Positions 13,403 to 21,504 of a DNA stretch of 24,218 bases are shown here, in pieces. Source of the DNA: a virus. Both the position numbers and the translations under genes were made by a program. Positions within the stretch are counted from its first letter, which is position 1; each line of letters starts with the position of its first letter. A model generated the notes under the pieces. That model ran no database searches and was not told the origin of the DNA. It saw only the letters and a program-made list of their open reading frames with translations. The stretch spans positions 1 through 24,218 of the IMG/VR virus record IMGVR_UViG_3300025701_001509; one strand, given 5' to 3'.

Positions 13403-14059
13403 TTATCTAATTTTGAGTAACGAGAGGAAATTTTTAAACTCACGAACCTGAGTCTCATAAAGATCAGATCGTGGAGCCTTTTTAATTTCAGTCTCCATTT
13501 TTTCAATTGTTTGTGCTTGAATAATACCGTTATTCCAAACCCATTCTACGCCTTCCATAATCCCATTAACGAAAGCAGACGGTGCAGATGGATCTTGTAC
13601 TATATCAATTGCGTTAAGTAGGAAATCTTCTTTCACTACCATAGCGCCGTTTTGTTGCATCAAACTTCCCATACCACGAGTCGAAACACCCAGTCCGACG
13701 CCACCATCGAGTAGACCTTGAACGATCATACCCATAGGAGTGTCTAGTACTGAGGCCTTTCCCACAACATCGTTTCCTGACCAAGTCAAAGATTCGATTT
13801 TGTGTGAAACTTTATCAAGGTTAACTGTTGGACCCTCAGGGTGATTCAATTCACCAACAGCTCTACCTTTTGAAACTTGTACGTCGTTATATCTACCAAT
13901 AGCTTTTTCCATTATAGCTTTGGGATAAATTCGACCATTTCTATTCTTTTGATCGGCCTGAGCAAAGATACCTTCGATGAAGTACTTTTTACCACCACCG
14001 GCCTTTGCCTCGGTAAGTACTTCTAAACTTTGATCAGTATATTCTGCAATAAGCTTCAT
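13403..14059 (-). CDS. 21: Prohead protease gp21
   Basis: gp21 is the serine protease that cleaves capsid and core proteins inside the prohead and then itself. The 218-residue protein (T4: 212) has the herpesvirus-assemblin-like catalytic elements: His73 in GELNHPEGP and Ser126 in LGVSTRGMGS, followed by the conserved IDIVQDPSAPSAF segment. The N-terminal strand KKYFIEGIFAQADQKNRNGRIYP is also typical. The gene begins four bases before the preceding small gene's stop region (4-base spacing) and is followed by gene 22 after 13 bases, as in the T4 head cluster. Confidence 0.97.
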   Translation of the reverse strand: MKLIAEYTDQSLEVLTEAKAGGGKKYFIEGIFAQADQKNRNGRIYPKAIMEKAIGRYNDVQVSKGRAVGELNHPEGPTVNLDKVSHKIESLTWSGNDVVGKASVLDTPMGMIVQGLLDGGVGLGVSTRGMGSLMQQNGAMVVKEDFLLNAIDIVQDPSAPSAFVNGIMEGVEWVWNNGIIQAQTIEKMETEIKKAPRSDLYETQVREFKNFLSLLKIR

Positions 14060-14063
14060 AAGC

Positions 14064-14270
14064 TCAGCCCTTATATTGTTTAACGAATTCTAAACCAGCT
14101 TTCTCAGCCTCTTTCTGAGACTTATAAGAATCTAATGCTTCTCCATCGACATAGGTAATAAACTTACCTTTATCTAAATGAATCATGACCTGCACACCTT
14201 TGATTTTTTTATCAAAGACGTGTTTACCGGCCGGCATTTTTTGTTCTCTTAATTGTGAAAACTGTTTCAT
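14064..14270 (-). CDS. Small hypothetical protein at the gene 68 position, 68 residues
   Basis: This small basic protein lies where T4 has gene 68 (prohead core), between 67 and 21, but it is half the length of T4 gp68 (141) and I see no convincing similarity. It has a compact predicted alpha/beta pattern: GVQVMIHLDKGKFITYVDGE then a helix of SQKEAEKAGLEFVKQ. Small proteins of this kind are frequent here in marine T4-like phages. A perfect late promoter and an AAGG binding site precede the ATG, so it is a late gene and probably linked to head assembly. Function unproven. Confidence 0.75.
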   Translation of the reverse strand: MKQFSQLREQKMPAGKHVFDKKIKGVQVMIHLDKGKFITYVDGEALDSYKSQKEAEKAGLEFVKQYKG

Positions 14271-14289
14271 TTAAAATTACCTTCGTATA

Positions 14290-14297
14290 TATTTATA
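14290..14297 (-). promoter_or_regulatory. T4-type late promoter TATAAATA
   Basis: On the minus strand this reads TATAAATA, exact consensus, 20 bases before the ATG at 14270, in a non-coding gap of about 80 bases. The leader of about 14 bases carries an AAGG site. It would boost the 68-position, 21, 22 and 23 genes above the level of the portal gene upstream. Confidence 0.72.
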
Positions 14298-14310
14298 TGT
14301 TTTTTATTTT

Positions 14311-14346
14311 CTACTTAGAGGCTTTTTTACGAATTGTCTTCTTCAT
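14311..14346 (-). CDS. Possible micro-ORF, 11 residues (MKKTIRKKASK)
   Basis: Four bases after the gene 67 stop an ATG opens an 11-residue frame, MKKTIRKKASK, with six Lys/Arg residues and no acidic ones. It is in a different frame from gene 67. The only upstream purine stretch (AAGAAG) touches the ATG, so the binding site is poor, and translation would rely on coupling to gene 67. A basic peptide directly after a strongly acidic core protein is suggestive, but length and binding site make this weak. Confidence 0.25.
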   Translation of the reverse strand: MKKTIRKKASK

Positions 14347-14350
14347 CTTC

Positions 14351-14626
14351 TTAGGCACCGGAATCTGATTCATCTGATTCTTCATCATCGGTTTCGAGTT
14401 CTTCTGTGGAGTCGGTCTCGACATTCTCATCTTCATTTTCCTCTGCATCTAAGTCATTATAAATTTGACCAGCCACTTCAATCTTTTTTTGGTCTAAAAT
14501 ATCATTTAATTTTACTGTCATCATATTATTAAATACTGAATTAGCTTTATTGTAATCTTGATCTAATGCATGTTGCACTAAATCTTCGATTGGATTTGGT
14601 ATTACTTCACCGTCAATGTCTGACAT
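14351..14626 (-). CDS. 67: Prohead core protein, gp67-like (acidic)
   Basis: In T4, gp67 is a small acidic core protein needed for normal head shape and is cut to internal peptides by gp21. This 91-residue protein sits in the same place after the portal gene. It has a helical region LVQHALDQDYNKANSVFNNM, then MTVKLNDILDQKKIEVAGQIYND, which fits the gp67 pattern of a helix plus K-K-x-E-I/V-A, and a C-terminal third that is almost all Asp, Glu and Ser. The ATG has GAGGA six bases upstream within the end of gene 20. The call rests on position, size and composition. Confidence 0.75.
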   Translation of the reverse strand: MSDIDGEVIPNPIEDLVQHALDQDYNKANSVFNNMMTVKLNDILDQKKIEVAGQIYNDLDAEENEDENVETDSTEELETDDEESDESDSGA

Positions 14627-14628
14627 AA

Positions 14629-16128
14629 TTATTCCTCGTCACTTTGGTTTTGACCAGCTGCCTGGTCGTCTTGGGATTGCTTAGCCATATTTTCAATATC
14701 TTCATCTGAGAAATTAAGGACATTTTTCATAATCCATTCTCTAGAGAAATATTGATCTACATAATTATTAACCATATCAAGCGTTTGTAACTTTTCACGT
14801 AGAACTTCAAGATCTTTTAATTCTGTGAAATGGTTATCTCTAATATAGTCAACAATAATATCATTCTTCATGTTATTCCAATCATCTTCAGTAATAATAC
14901 CTTTTAGTATTAGCTGAGTTTTTAGAATACCAGTGAATAATTGACTAAACTTCATACGAAGTCTATCAATAAACTTTTGGAATTTCAATTCATCGCGACT
15001 AATCTCTGTAGATCTACCAAGAGAGAATTGAGACTCTTGTTCTAAGCGACTAATTGGAACATTTAAAGAACGATATAATCTTTTTTGGAAATAAATAATA
15101 TCATCAATCTGCCCAAGGTTTTCACCACCGGGTAAAGTTGAGATCTCAGTGCCTCGGCCGCCTTCGCGCCTTGGTAACCAAAAATCTTCAAGCAATGATT
15201 GATGCTTACGATCATCTTTTAATTCGCCAGTTTTTGCATCATAGACAAGCTTATTTCTATATCTTGTCATAATGTCTTTCATATATTGTTCAGACTTACC
15301 TTTTGGTAAGTTACCAACATCAATATAAAAGATTCTTCTTTCTGGTGCACGAGCCAAACGATAGATAACAAGAGAGTCTTCCATCATTCTTAATTGGTTA
15401 ATTGGTTTAAGTGCTTTATGCAAATAAGATAAAATCTTTTTCTTACTCTCATCTAATAAACCAGATGTCACATAAGAAACTGAGTCTAAAGACATCTTAA
15501 CACCAGAATTTTGCGCACCTGGTTTTTCTTGATAAATGTAGTATTCATCTACTTTTTCAATTAGCTGTGCGCCAGTTTCTGAGTCTTTTTTACGAGAAAT
15601 TTGTTTTACTTTTCGCATTCTGGCAGAATCAATTACTCTAATTTCTTGAATACCGCCTTTAAGGTTTGTTTCATCGACTACTAGGTGATGGAATAATCTA
15701 CCATCAACATACCAGCGTCGGAAAATATCATGCCCATACAAACCAAAATCAAGCATAGCATAAATATTATCGAATTCTGCTTTAATTTGTTTTTTAATAC
15801 TATCGCTGACTTTTAGATTATCCATAGAGACATCAACAGATTGATCTAATTCTCCACCAGCAATAGCTTCGTTAACAATATCTTCAATTGCTGCATCTAC
15901 TTCTGGATGCATCGCAACTCCACGATATTTCATGATTAGTTGGAAATTGTCTTTTGATTCATCGCCATCAATATTTAAATATTGACCATAATGAGATCCA
16001 GCAGCAGTTACATAACCAGCACCATCATCATCACGTGCAGGTACAATAGACGGTTTTTTCTTAGCGTCTTCTTTATCTGCTTTTTTAATTTCAAATCCGA
16101 ATAATCGGAAGCCTTGATTATCTGCCAT
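14629..16128 (-). CDS. 20: Portal vertex protein gp20
   Basis: gp20 forms the 12-subunit portal through which DNA enters and leaves the head, and it nucleates head assembly. The 499-residue protein (T4: 524) has the characteristic segments AMHPEVDAAIEDIVNEAI (about 72-90), LYGHDIFRRWYVDGRLFHHL, RMMEDSLVIYRLARAPERRIFYIDVGNLPKGKSEQY, FWLPRREGGRGTEISTLPGG and LNVPISRLEQESQFSLGRSTEISRDELKF, all highly conserved in T4-like portals. It begins 62 bases after gene 19, beyond a strong hairpin. Its C-terminus is acidic, and gene 67 follows after two bases. Confidence 0.98.
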   Translation of the reverse strand: MADNQGFRLFGFEIKKADKEDAKKKPSIVPARDDDGAGYVTAAGSHYGQYLNIDGDESKDNFQLIMKYRGVAMHPEVDAAIEDIVNEAIAGGELDQSVDVSMDNLKVSDSIKKQIKAEFDNIYAMLDFGLYGHDIFRRWYVDGRLFHHLVVDETNLKGGIQEIRVIDSARMRKVKQISRKKDSETGAQLIEKVDEYYIYQEKPGAQNSGVKMSLDSVSYVTSGLLDESKKKILSYLHKALKPINQLRMMEDSLVIYRLARAPERRIFYIDVGNLPKGKSEQYMKDIMTRYRNKLVYDAKTGELKDDRKHQSLLEDFWLPRREGGRGTEISTLPGGENLGQIDDIIYFQKRLYRSLNVPISRLEQESQFSLGRSTEISRDELKFQKFIDRLRMKFSQLFTGILKTQLILKGIITEDDWNNMKNDIIVDYIRDNHFTELKDLEVLREKLQTLDMVNNYVDQYFSREWIMKNVLNFSDEDIENMAKQSQDDQAAGQNQSDEE

Positions 16129-16147
16129 TTACTTTCCCTTACAAGTG

Positions 16148-16174
16148 GGGGTAGAGCATTATTCACTCTACCCC
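16148..16174 (-). other. Nine-base-pair hairpin between tail tube and portal genes
   Basis: GGGGTAGAG and CTCTACCCC form a perfect 9-bp stem around a nine-base loop in the gap between genes 19 and 20. On the minus strand no T-run follows (CACTTGT), so it is not a standard terminator; it could be an attenuator, an mRNA 3' stabiliser or a processing site that lowers portal expression below that of tube and sheath. On the plus strand TTTATG follows, but no genes lie on that strand. Confidence 0.6.
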
Positions 16175-16190
16175 TTTATGTATACTCTTA

Positions 16191-16730
16191 TTAAGCGTCG
16201 GTAGTATTAGATGTCCAATACTGATACTGCCAAGTGATAGTAAATCTTTCGATTGTATCTGTATCACCATAAGAAACATCAATAGCTGAAATTTCTGAAG
16301 GCCATGCATCTTTAAAAGTATAAGTTTTAATAACAGAATTATCTCTATCAAACTGTTCTACTTTTAAATCCGTGAAATAGAGTTCTGGATTTTGAATTCC
16401 ACCAGCATCTGCATGGTTTGAAATTGCATTCATCCATTTTTCCATTTCATTTCTAATCTTAAACCCTGTGTCGTTAATTACAGTTACAGTCCAAACATCG
16501 AATACACGATCTCCGGCAACCTTCATTTGGCGCCCACGAAATGGAATTGTAATTGTACCAACTGAAGAGGCTGGTAATTGAGCCGCTTCACACATAAAAG
16601 ATGCAAAGTCTACATCTAAATTAACACCGAGACCTCCACGTGGATTTGCAAGAGTTACCTGGAATAGGTTACCTCTAGCTCCGCCACCAGCAAGTCTAGC
16701 TTTAAATTGATCTACTGAACCTAATGCCAT
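16191..16730 (-). CDS. 19: Tail tube protein gp19
   Basis: gp19 polymerises into the inner tail tube through which DNA passes. The 179-residue protein (T4: 163) aligns well by eye: NLFQVTLANP early, then AAQLPASSVGTITIPFRGRQMKVAGDRVFDVWTVTVINDTG (about 51-91), KWMNAISNH, and the C-terminal DAWPSEISAIDVSYGDTDTIERFTITWQYQYW, matching the T4 pattern LWPTNVGELQLDWDSNNEIQTFEVTLALDYW. AGGAG precedes the ATG. It follows gene 18 after 11 bases, as in T4. Confidence 0.97.
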   Translation of the reverse strand: MALGSVDQFKARLAGGGARGNLFQVTLANPRGGLGVNLDVDFASFMCEAAQLPASSVGTITIPFRGRQMKVAGDRVFDVWTVTVINDTGFKIRNEMEKWMNAISNHADAGGIQNPELYFTDLKVEQFDRDNSVIKTYTFKDAWPSEISAIDVSYGDTDTIERFTITWQYQYWTSNTTDA

Positions 16731-16741
16731 TTTTTATCTCC

Positions 16742-18487
16742 TTACACTGTGCCAACGACTTCTTCGAAGTCAACACCAGATCTTACGGCTACGAAGTTCA
16801 GAGTTACGTAGTTGATTGACCGAGCTGGCTTGATGAAGATATTAGCGATGAATTCATTTCTATCAATAACTTCTGGTGTATTGACTGTTTCATCAGCAAC
16901 AATACGGAAGTCAGTGATACCACGACGACCTTTGACATCGCGAAGAACCGGTTCAATAATATTTACGAATTCGGCCCGAGTAAACTCATCGTTGAATTCA
17001 AACATTACGCCTTCGGCTGCTCTTGCAATTGCTCTTTCAAGAACAAGGAAGAGTCTACGAACATTGATTCTATCAAAAGCAGAAGGTCTATTAAGGAGAG
17101 TCTTATCCCCGAAAAGAATAACCCCAGAACCTTGAATATTTACAATTGGGTTAACACCAGCTTTGTAAAGAGTATCACGGTTAGTTTTATTAGGGTTATA
17201 GGTAATACCTGTTACACCTAAATATTGCCCACGTTTAACACCAGCTGGTGAGAACCATGGAGCAGCATTTCTATCAGTTTCAGCCATGAGACCAGCTGTA
17301 GATGATGCGGCAGGAATTTCTAGATACTGATCATTGAACTTATCATAAACTTTTAAGAAGTTTCCATCCATAATTAGATAAGAAGACTTAGTAAAGTTAC
17401 CAGCAGTTGTAACTAAGTTGTTGGTAATTGTTGTTTCGTTATTAATACCAATAACATCATTTCTAGCTGGTGATGTAACAACAACACAATCTTTACGTGC
17501 AGTCGCAATTGATGCAAGATCATTAACAACTGTAGTTTGCGCTGATGTGGCAACCAATGATGGAGCAATTAAGAAATCAATTTCAACAGCATCTTTATCT
17601 TCAAAAAGATCAAAACCTGTTGCGTATTCTGATGCAGTAAGAGTATAACTATAGAATCCATCAGCAAAATCATAATTGGTAATAGGTACACCCGACACTG
17701 CGTAATTCTTATTTGTGCCTGGTGTTAGGTTATCTCCAGCGTTTTTAGCGTCAAATGCAGAATCAAAGTTTGTTAAATAGACATACTGTGAACGTGTATT
17801 AATTACATCTTTTACGTAATTAGTCGTTCCATCTGCATTTTTTGAGTTTCCTGCCAATGACACATATGGGAACGCTTCAAGAACTGTTCCTTTTGTACCA
17901 GTGAACTCGCCGTTTTTATCGACAATTGCGATGTGTACTTCTGTGGAAATACCGTTACGGGCTGAATCATAAGATGATGTGCTTGGTGCGCCATCAAAAG
18001 ATGATTTATAGATCCAGTCTGCGAAACTTGATCCGCCTGCTGAATCTGGCGGACAGATAGAAACTCTAAGTGAGTTGCCTAAATCGCCTGGATATTTAGC
18101 AATGAATGTTTGACCACTATCGAATGTAGTAATGTCAAATGCTGGTTTGTTGTTAACAGCTTTTGCAACTGGATCTACTCCAGTTTTATGAGTCTGAGCA
18201 TTTAATGCTTCGTCTGTTGCTTCTCTAACAACGTACAGCGAATTTGAATAGCGCAAGAAGTAACTTGCGTTATGAAAATCTTGTGCAGTTGATGCGGTTA
18301 GATTTGGAGCGCCGAATGTTTGAATTAGTCCTGCTTCATTAGCAACTAAGACTCTTTCGCCAACAGGCCCCCATCTAAAGTTTCCTACAATTGCGCCTGT
18401 AGAGGTCTGCACATTCGGTACTCCGCCTGTGAGATCAATCTCTTTTACGACTACTGCAGGAGATGCTGATGGTGTAAATAATGCCAT
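16742..18487 (-). CDS. 18: Contractile tail sheath protein gp18
   Basis: gp18 forms the contractile sheath around the tail tube. The 581-residue protein (T4: 659) has the typical N-terminus SPAVVVKEIDLTGGVPNVQTSTGAIVGNFRWGPVG, a variable middle (about 120-350) corresponding to the outer domains, and the strongly conserved C-terminal domain with GVNPIVNIQGSGVILFGDKTLL, FDRINVRRLFLVLERAI, FEFNDEFTRAEFVNIIEPVLRDVKGRRGI and IFIKPARSINYVTLNFVAVRSGVDFEEVVG. The shorter length compared with T4 reflects smaller outer domains, as in other marine relatives. A consensus late promoter lies about 64 bases before the ATG. Confidence 0.98.
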   Translation of the reverse strand: MALFTPSASPAVVVKEIDLTGGVPNVQTSTGAIVGNFRWGPVGERVLVANEAGLIQTFGAPNLTASTAQDFHNASYFLRYSNSLYVVREATDEALNAQTHKTGVDPVAKAVNNKPAFDITTFDSGQTFIAKYPGDLGNSLRVSICPPDSAGGSSFADWIYKSSFDGAPSTSSYDSARNGISTEVHIAIVDKNGEFTGTKGTVLEAFPYVSLAGNSKNADGTTNYVKDVINTRSQYVYLTNFDSAFDAKNAGDNLTPGTNKNYAVSGVPITNYDFADGFYSYTLTASEYATGFDLFEDKDAVEIDFLIAPSLVATSAQTTVVNDLASIATARKDCVVVTSPARNDVIGINNETTITNNLVTTAGNFTKSSYLIMDGNFLKVYDKFNDQYLEIPAASSTAGLMAETDRNAAPWFSPAGVKRGQYLGVTGITYNPNKTNRDTLYKAGVNPIVNIQGSGVILFGDKTLLNRPSAFDRINVRRLFLVLERAIARAAEGVMFEFNDEFTRAEFVNIIEPVLRDVKGRRGITDFRIVADETVNTPEVIDRNEFIANIFIKPARSINYVTLNFVAVRSGVDFEEVVGTV

Positions 18488-18550
18488 GTGCTTTCCCTTT
18501 TTAGGTTCAGATTATACGATACATAATACGGTGTTTTTCAATTTCATGTA

Positions 18551-18558
18551 TATTTATA
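18551..18558 (-). promoter_or_regulatory. T4-type late promoter TATAAATA
   Basis: On the minus strand this reads TATAAATA, exact consensus, just after the gene 17 stop codon and 64 bases before the gene 18 ATG. The leader would be about 58 bases. It explains how sheath and tube could be made in large excess over the terminase subunits encoded upstream. Confidence 0.75.
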
Positions 18559-18560
18559 AT

Positions 18561-20150
18561 TTAATCAAACTTAACAAACCACTCAGGTTTTTCATTATCT
18601 AATGACTCAATAAAATCTGATCCATCATCAATAAATCCAAAGGGTACTATATCATCAGCAATATCTTGCATTTTTTGTTCGAACAACATTTGTTTTAGAT
18701 CAATATCAGTCATATCACCAAAAAATTGTGTTGTTGCAAAATAACCAAACATAACTAAGTTCATCATTAAATCGTCATGATTACCATCAGAAGCTTCAAA
18801 TGATTGACCACTAGAAGTAAATGTTGAAATTTCTAAAATAGTATTTTCATCAACGATATCTATTTTATAATTTTCTATAATATCTTTAATTGCAGAACAG
18901 CCTAACCGTTTTACTTTACGGTTCATATTGATACCTAAAGCATTTGATTTAACAGTTGATTCTACGTGCATATTCTCATATTCTAAATCATGATATAATC
19001 CATTACAAACTACAGCGCCTTGATCATTTGATTCTATAACAACATATGCATTATTATAAGAAACCGAATACTTATATATAATGTTAGGGAAGAGTATTGG
19101 AGAGATAGTATTGCGGCGATAAACAGCTACTTGCTCAAATGGACTAGTACTAATATCGATCAAATTAAAAGTAGAATAATCCTGTCCTCTTCCCTTACTT
19201 ACATCGACTGTCATAATATATTCATGACCCTTTAAAGGCTCTTTGTATATTAATAGGTCTCCACCTTCCATTACTTTAATTGGATTTTTTGCTCTAAGTT
19301 TCATTAAAACTTCGGCATTAATTAAAGTATCACCAGTACCGAAAAAAGTATTTCCAAACTCCTGGTCAAATTGTAATTGACTGGTATTTGATATTGTTTG
19401 ATTTTTCCATTCTTCATCTCTTCCAGGAACATCAAACCAATCAACTCTAAAAGATTTAAATTCATTTACTTTTTGTTCTGCGCCTTCCCATATCTTATAA
19501 AACATATTACCAATACCATTAGCGGTAGAAGTAATAATTACTTTTGTATCTTTACCAGAAGATACAACTGGATATGTGGACGTATAAAACTCAGTCGCGC
19601 GCTCCACAAAAGCAAACTCATCTAAATACAATAAATTAACAGACATACCACGAATAGAGCTGCCTGAAGTTGCTGCCGCCATAATTCTAGAATTATTAGA
19701 AAATTCAATAGAACCTTTATTAAGTGCTTTACATCCAGGTTGTAAAAAGAATGGTATATTTTCAAGCATTAATGTAACACGTGCAAGCATCTCGCGTGCA
19801 GTTGCTCCTTTATTTGCAAGAATAGCAATTGTTTTTTCTGAATGAAATAGTGCAAACCAAAGTAAATACGCAACAGAGCTAATTGATTTGCCAGATTGTC
19901 GACATGCAAGAACAATAGAAAAACGGTTATTATTAAAATGGTCAAACATTTCGCGTTGATAAGGATATAGCTTAAATGGAACTAATCCTTTATCTAAGTG
20001 AATTACTTTAAGATACTTCTCGGCAAAATACGCTGGATCTTCCATGCATTTTTTATATTCTTTTAATTTTTCTGGAGTCCATTGCTCAGGAACTCCATCA
20101 CGTTTGACGTTTGAATTACCGAGGTACGCTATCGTCTGTGGGAGTTGCAT
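18561..20150 (-). CDS. 17: Terminase large subunit gp17
   Basis: gp17 is the packaging motor and headful nuclease. The protein has 529 residues (T4: 610; the missing part is mostly N-terminal). The ATPase domain shows Walker A CRQSGKS (about 83-89), Walker B LLYLDEF (173-179) and the coupling motif TSTANG (207-212). The RNase H-like nuclease domain shows the acidic triad in VDVSKGRGQDYS (Asp about 316), VVIESNDQG (Glu) and DGNHDDLMM (Asp). ATG 20150 is preferred over the adjacent TTG at 20153 because AAGGTGA stands at normal spacing. It overlaps gene 16 by 35 bases, indicating coupled synthesis of the two subunits. Confidence 0.98.
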   Translation of the reverse strand: MQLPQTIAYLGNSNVKRDGVPEQWTPEKLKEYKKCMEDPAYFAEKYLKVIHLDKGLVPFKLYPYQREMFDHFNNNRFSIVLACRQSGKSISSVAYLLWFALFHSEKTIAILANKGATAREMLARVTLMLENIPFFLQPGCKALNKGSIEFSNNSRIMAAATSGSSIRGMSVNLLYLDEFAFVERATEFYTSTYPVVSSGKDTKVIITSTANGIGNMFYKIWEGAEQKVNEFKSFRVDWFDVPGRDEEWKNQTISNTSQLQFDQEFGNTFFGTGDTLINAEVLMKLRAKNPIKVMEGGDLLIYKEPLKGHEYIMTVDVSKGRGQDYSTFNLIDISTSPFEQVAVYRRNTISPILFPNIIYKYSVSYNNAYVVIESNDQGAVVCNGLYHDLEYENMHVESTVKSNALGINMNRKVKRLGCSAIKDIIENYKIDIVDENTILEISTFTSSGQSFEASDGNHDDLMMNLVMFGYFATTQFFGDMTDIDLKQMLFEQKMQDIADDIVPFGFIDDGSDFIESLDNEKPEWFVKFD

Positions 20151-20472
20151 CAATTATATCACCTTGTGCCAACATTTTTTGAACTTCAGCTGTTGATAAA
20201 AAGAAATTATTTTGCTGATTTTCAACCTTTGGCTCATCTTTTCTGTCAAGCTCTTTTTGTTTTTTATTTAAATCCATTAATTTATCGTTAACGTCTGAAA
20301 CATTTTTAATTAATGTAGATAAAACTTCAAAAGCTCGAGGATGCTCAGATTCTCTAGCAACTTGAATCATATCTTCAAGAGCATCTTTACCTTTTTCAAT
20401 TAATTCGTAATACGTATCACGCGAATACTCATAATCTTGTTTAGATTTATCATCCGTCACTATCTGCACCAT
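20116..20472 (-). CDS. 16: Terminase small subunit gp16
   Basis: gp16 regulates gp17 and recognises DNA for packaging as a ring-shaped oligomer. The 118-residue protein (T4: 164) has a helical core, YYELIEKGKDALEDMIQVARESEHPRAFEVLSTLIKNVSDVNDKLMDLNKKQKELD, which fits the coiled-coil oligomerisation region of small terminases, and a C-terminal tail that may contact gp17 (LSTAEVQKMLAQGDIIDAT). I chose ATG 20472, which overlaps gene 15 by 23 bases, over a TTG at 20514. Neither has a strong binding site, so coupling to gene 15 is likely. Call by position plus helix pattern. Confidence 0.88.
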   Translation of the reverse strand: MVQIVTDDKSKQDYEYSRDTYYELIEKGKDALEDMIQVARESEHPRAFEVLSTLIKNVSDVNDKLMDLNKKQKELDRKDEPKVENQQNNFFLSTAEVQKMLAQGDIIDATPTDDSVPR

Positions 20473-21241
20473 AGTATGTTCTAGTAAATCCAAAATCACT
20501 ATCAGCTGAACCAATAGTTGTTAGTGGATCTGGGTTACTAATAATTGTTTCTAATCTTAAATCAGAATCAGCTAATCCACCACCAATATTATATAATCGC
20601 GAAGTTGTTTGACGGATAACATTAGCTTGACCAATACCACCGTGATATTGTACACGCATTTCAAAATCTAAATTATAGATAATTGTTCTGCGCGCGGCAA
20701 CCTCTCCTTCAAAGTCATCAGTAAATCCAACACCAGCAATACTAACTGGGATATCTTCTCTAAATGATGGATACTCAGTACCAAAAGGAATCATAGTTAG
20801 AGTATATTGAGGATTAAACGTTGGTAATATTTGTTCAACAATTTGTAACGCGTCATCTTGAGATTTCGCGTAAATATTCAATTGAAAAGATAAAACGTAT
20901 GGGACACCTGTAAACAATTTGTTACGTGCAGTAGTACTTGACGTCAACCCTTGAATATTATTCAACTTAGACAATTGGCGTGTAGTATCATATGCAATAC
21001 TTGTAATCTCAAAAGACATTCTTGGGAGTTTAATTGCTACTTTTGTATCAGTATCTAAATTAGGATTTTCTCTAATTCTATCTAAATACTTTGACTTTGG
21101 TGCATACGATAATGGCACTTTTATCTGAGATATTCCACCACCACTACTATTTTTGCGCACTACATAAATGTCGTTAAACAGCCTTCCGAATGCTGCAACG
21201 CATTTTTTAGTTTTTTCGTGATAAAAATGTGCACCAAACAT
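20450..21241 (-). CDS. 15: Tail sheath stabilizer and completion protein gp15
   Basis: gp15 caps the finished tail as a hexamer and forms the connector to the head. The 263-residue protein (T4: 272) matches the family pattern: MFGAHFYHEKTKKCVAAFGRLFNDIYVVR, VPLSYAPKSKYLDRIRENP, KLPRMSFEITSIAYD, NIYAKSQDDALQIVEQILPTFNPQYTLTM, and a RRTIIYNLDFEM strand near the C-terminus. The ATG shares its last... the start overlaps the preceding gene's TAA by one base (TAATG arrangement), so translation is coupled. Its C-terminus overlaps gene 16. Confidence 0.96.
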   Translation of the reverse strand: MFGAHFYHEKTKKCVAAFGRLFNDIYVVRKNSSGGGISQIKVPLSYAPKSKYLDRIRENPNLDTDTKVAIKLPRMSFEITSIAYDTTRQLSKLNNIQGLTSSTTARNKLFTGVPYVLSFQLNIYAKSQDDALQIVEQILPTFNPQYTLTMIPFGTEYPSFREDIPVSIAGVGFTDDFEGEVAARRTIIYNLDFEMRVQYHGGIGQANVIRQTTSRLYNIGGGLADSDLRLETIISNPDPLTTIGSADSDFGFTRTYYGADSDG

Positions 21242-21504
21242 TAGCTGTTATAAATCCCTTGTAAATGGTCTTCAAATTCTTCTACTTTTTTTAGTCTATT
21301 AGGCCACAATATGTATTCTTTTTCTGGATTCTTTTTTAAATTATTTAAAAGTGGTATTACTGCATTATATAATTTGTCTAATTTCTCTTGTGCAGTCTTA
21401 GCTTCGGCTGCTGATAGTTCTACCTTTGCAGTTGTCTCTTGTACAGCTTGAAGTTCTTCTTCATTAACTGTAGTAAATCCAAAATCAAAAATATCATCAC
21501 TCAT
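21241..21504 (-). CDS. Conserved-looking small protein between gp14 and gp15, 87 residues
   Basis: Function unknown. The N-terminus MSDDIFDFGFTTV is a short acidic aromatic motif. A helical region follows, then KLDKLYNAVIPLLNNLKKNPEKEYILWPNRLKKVEEFEDHLQGIYNS. The K-N-P-E-K-x-Y-I-x-W-P-N-R pattern looks like a conserved motif; I recall similar proteins in this place in marine T4-like phages, and T4 itself has no gene here. Both ends overlap their neighbours by one base as TAATG, the tightest possible coupling to 14 and 15, which suggests a stoichiometric or assembly role in the neck or tail terminus. Confidence 0.8.
   Translation of the reverse strand: MSDDIFDFGFTTVNEEELQAVQETTAKVELSAAEAKTAQEKLDKLYNAVIPLLNNLKKNPEKEYILWPNRLKKVEEFEDHLQGIYNS

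Noticed and set aside
13400-13407. GATAAATA just before gene 22
   Set aside because: It is only 11 bases from the ATG and runs into the AGGAGT binding site, so a transcript from it would lack a usable leader; it also contains the gene 21 stop codon.
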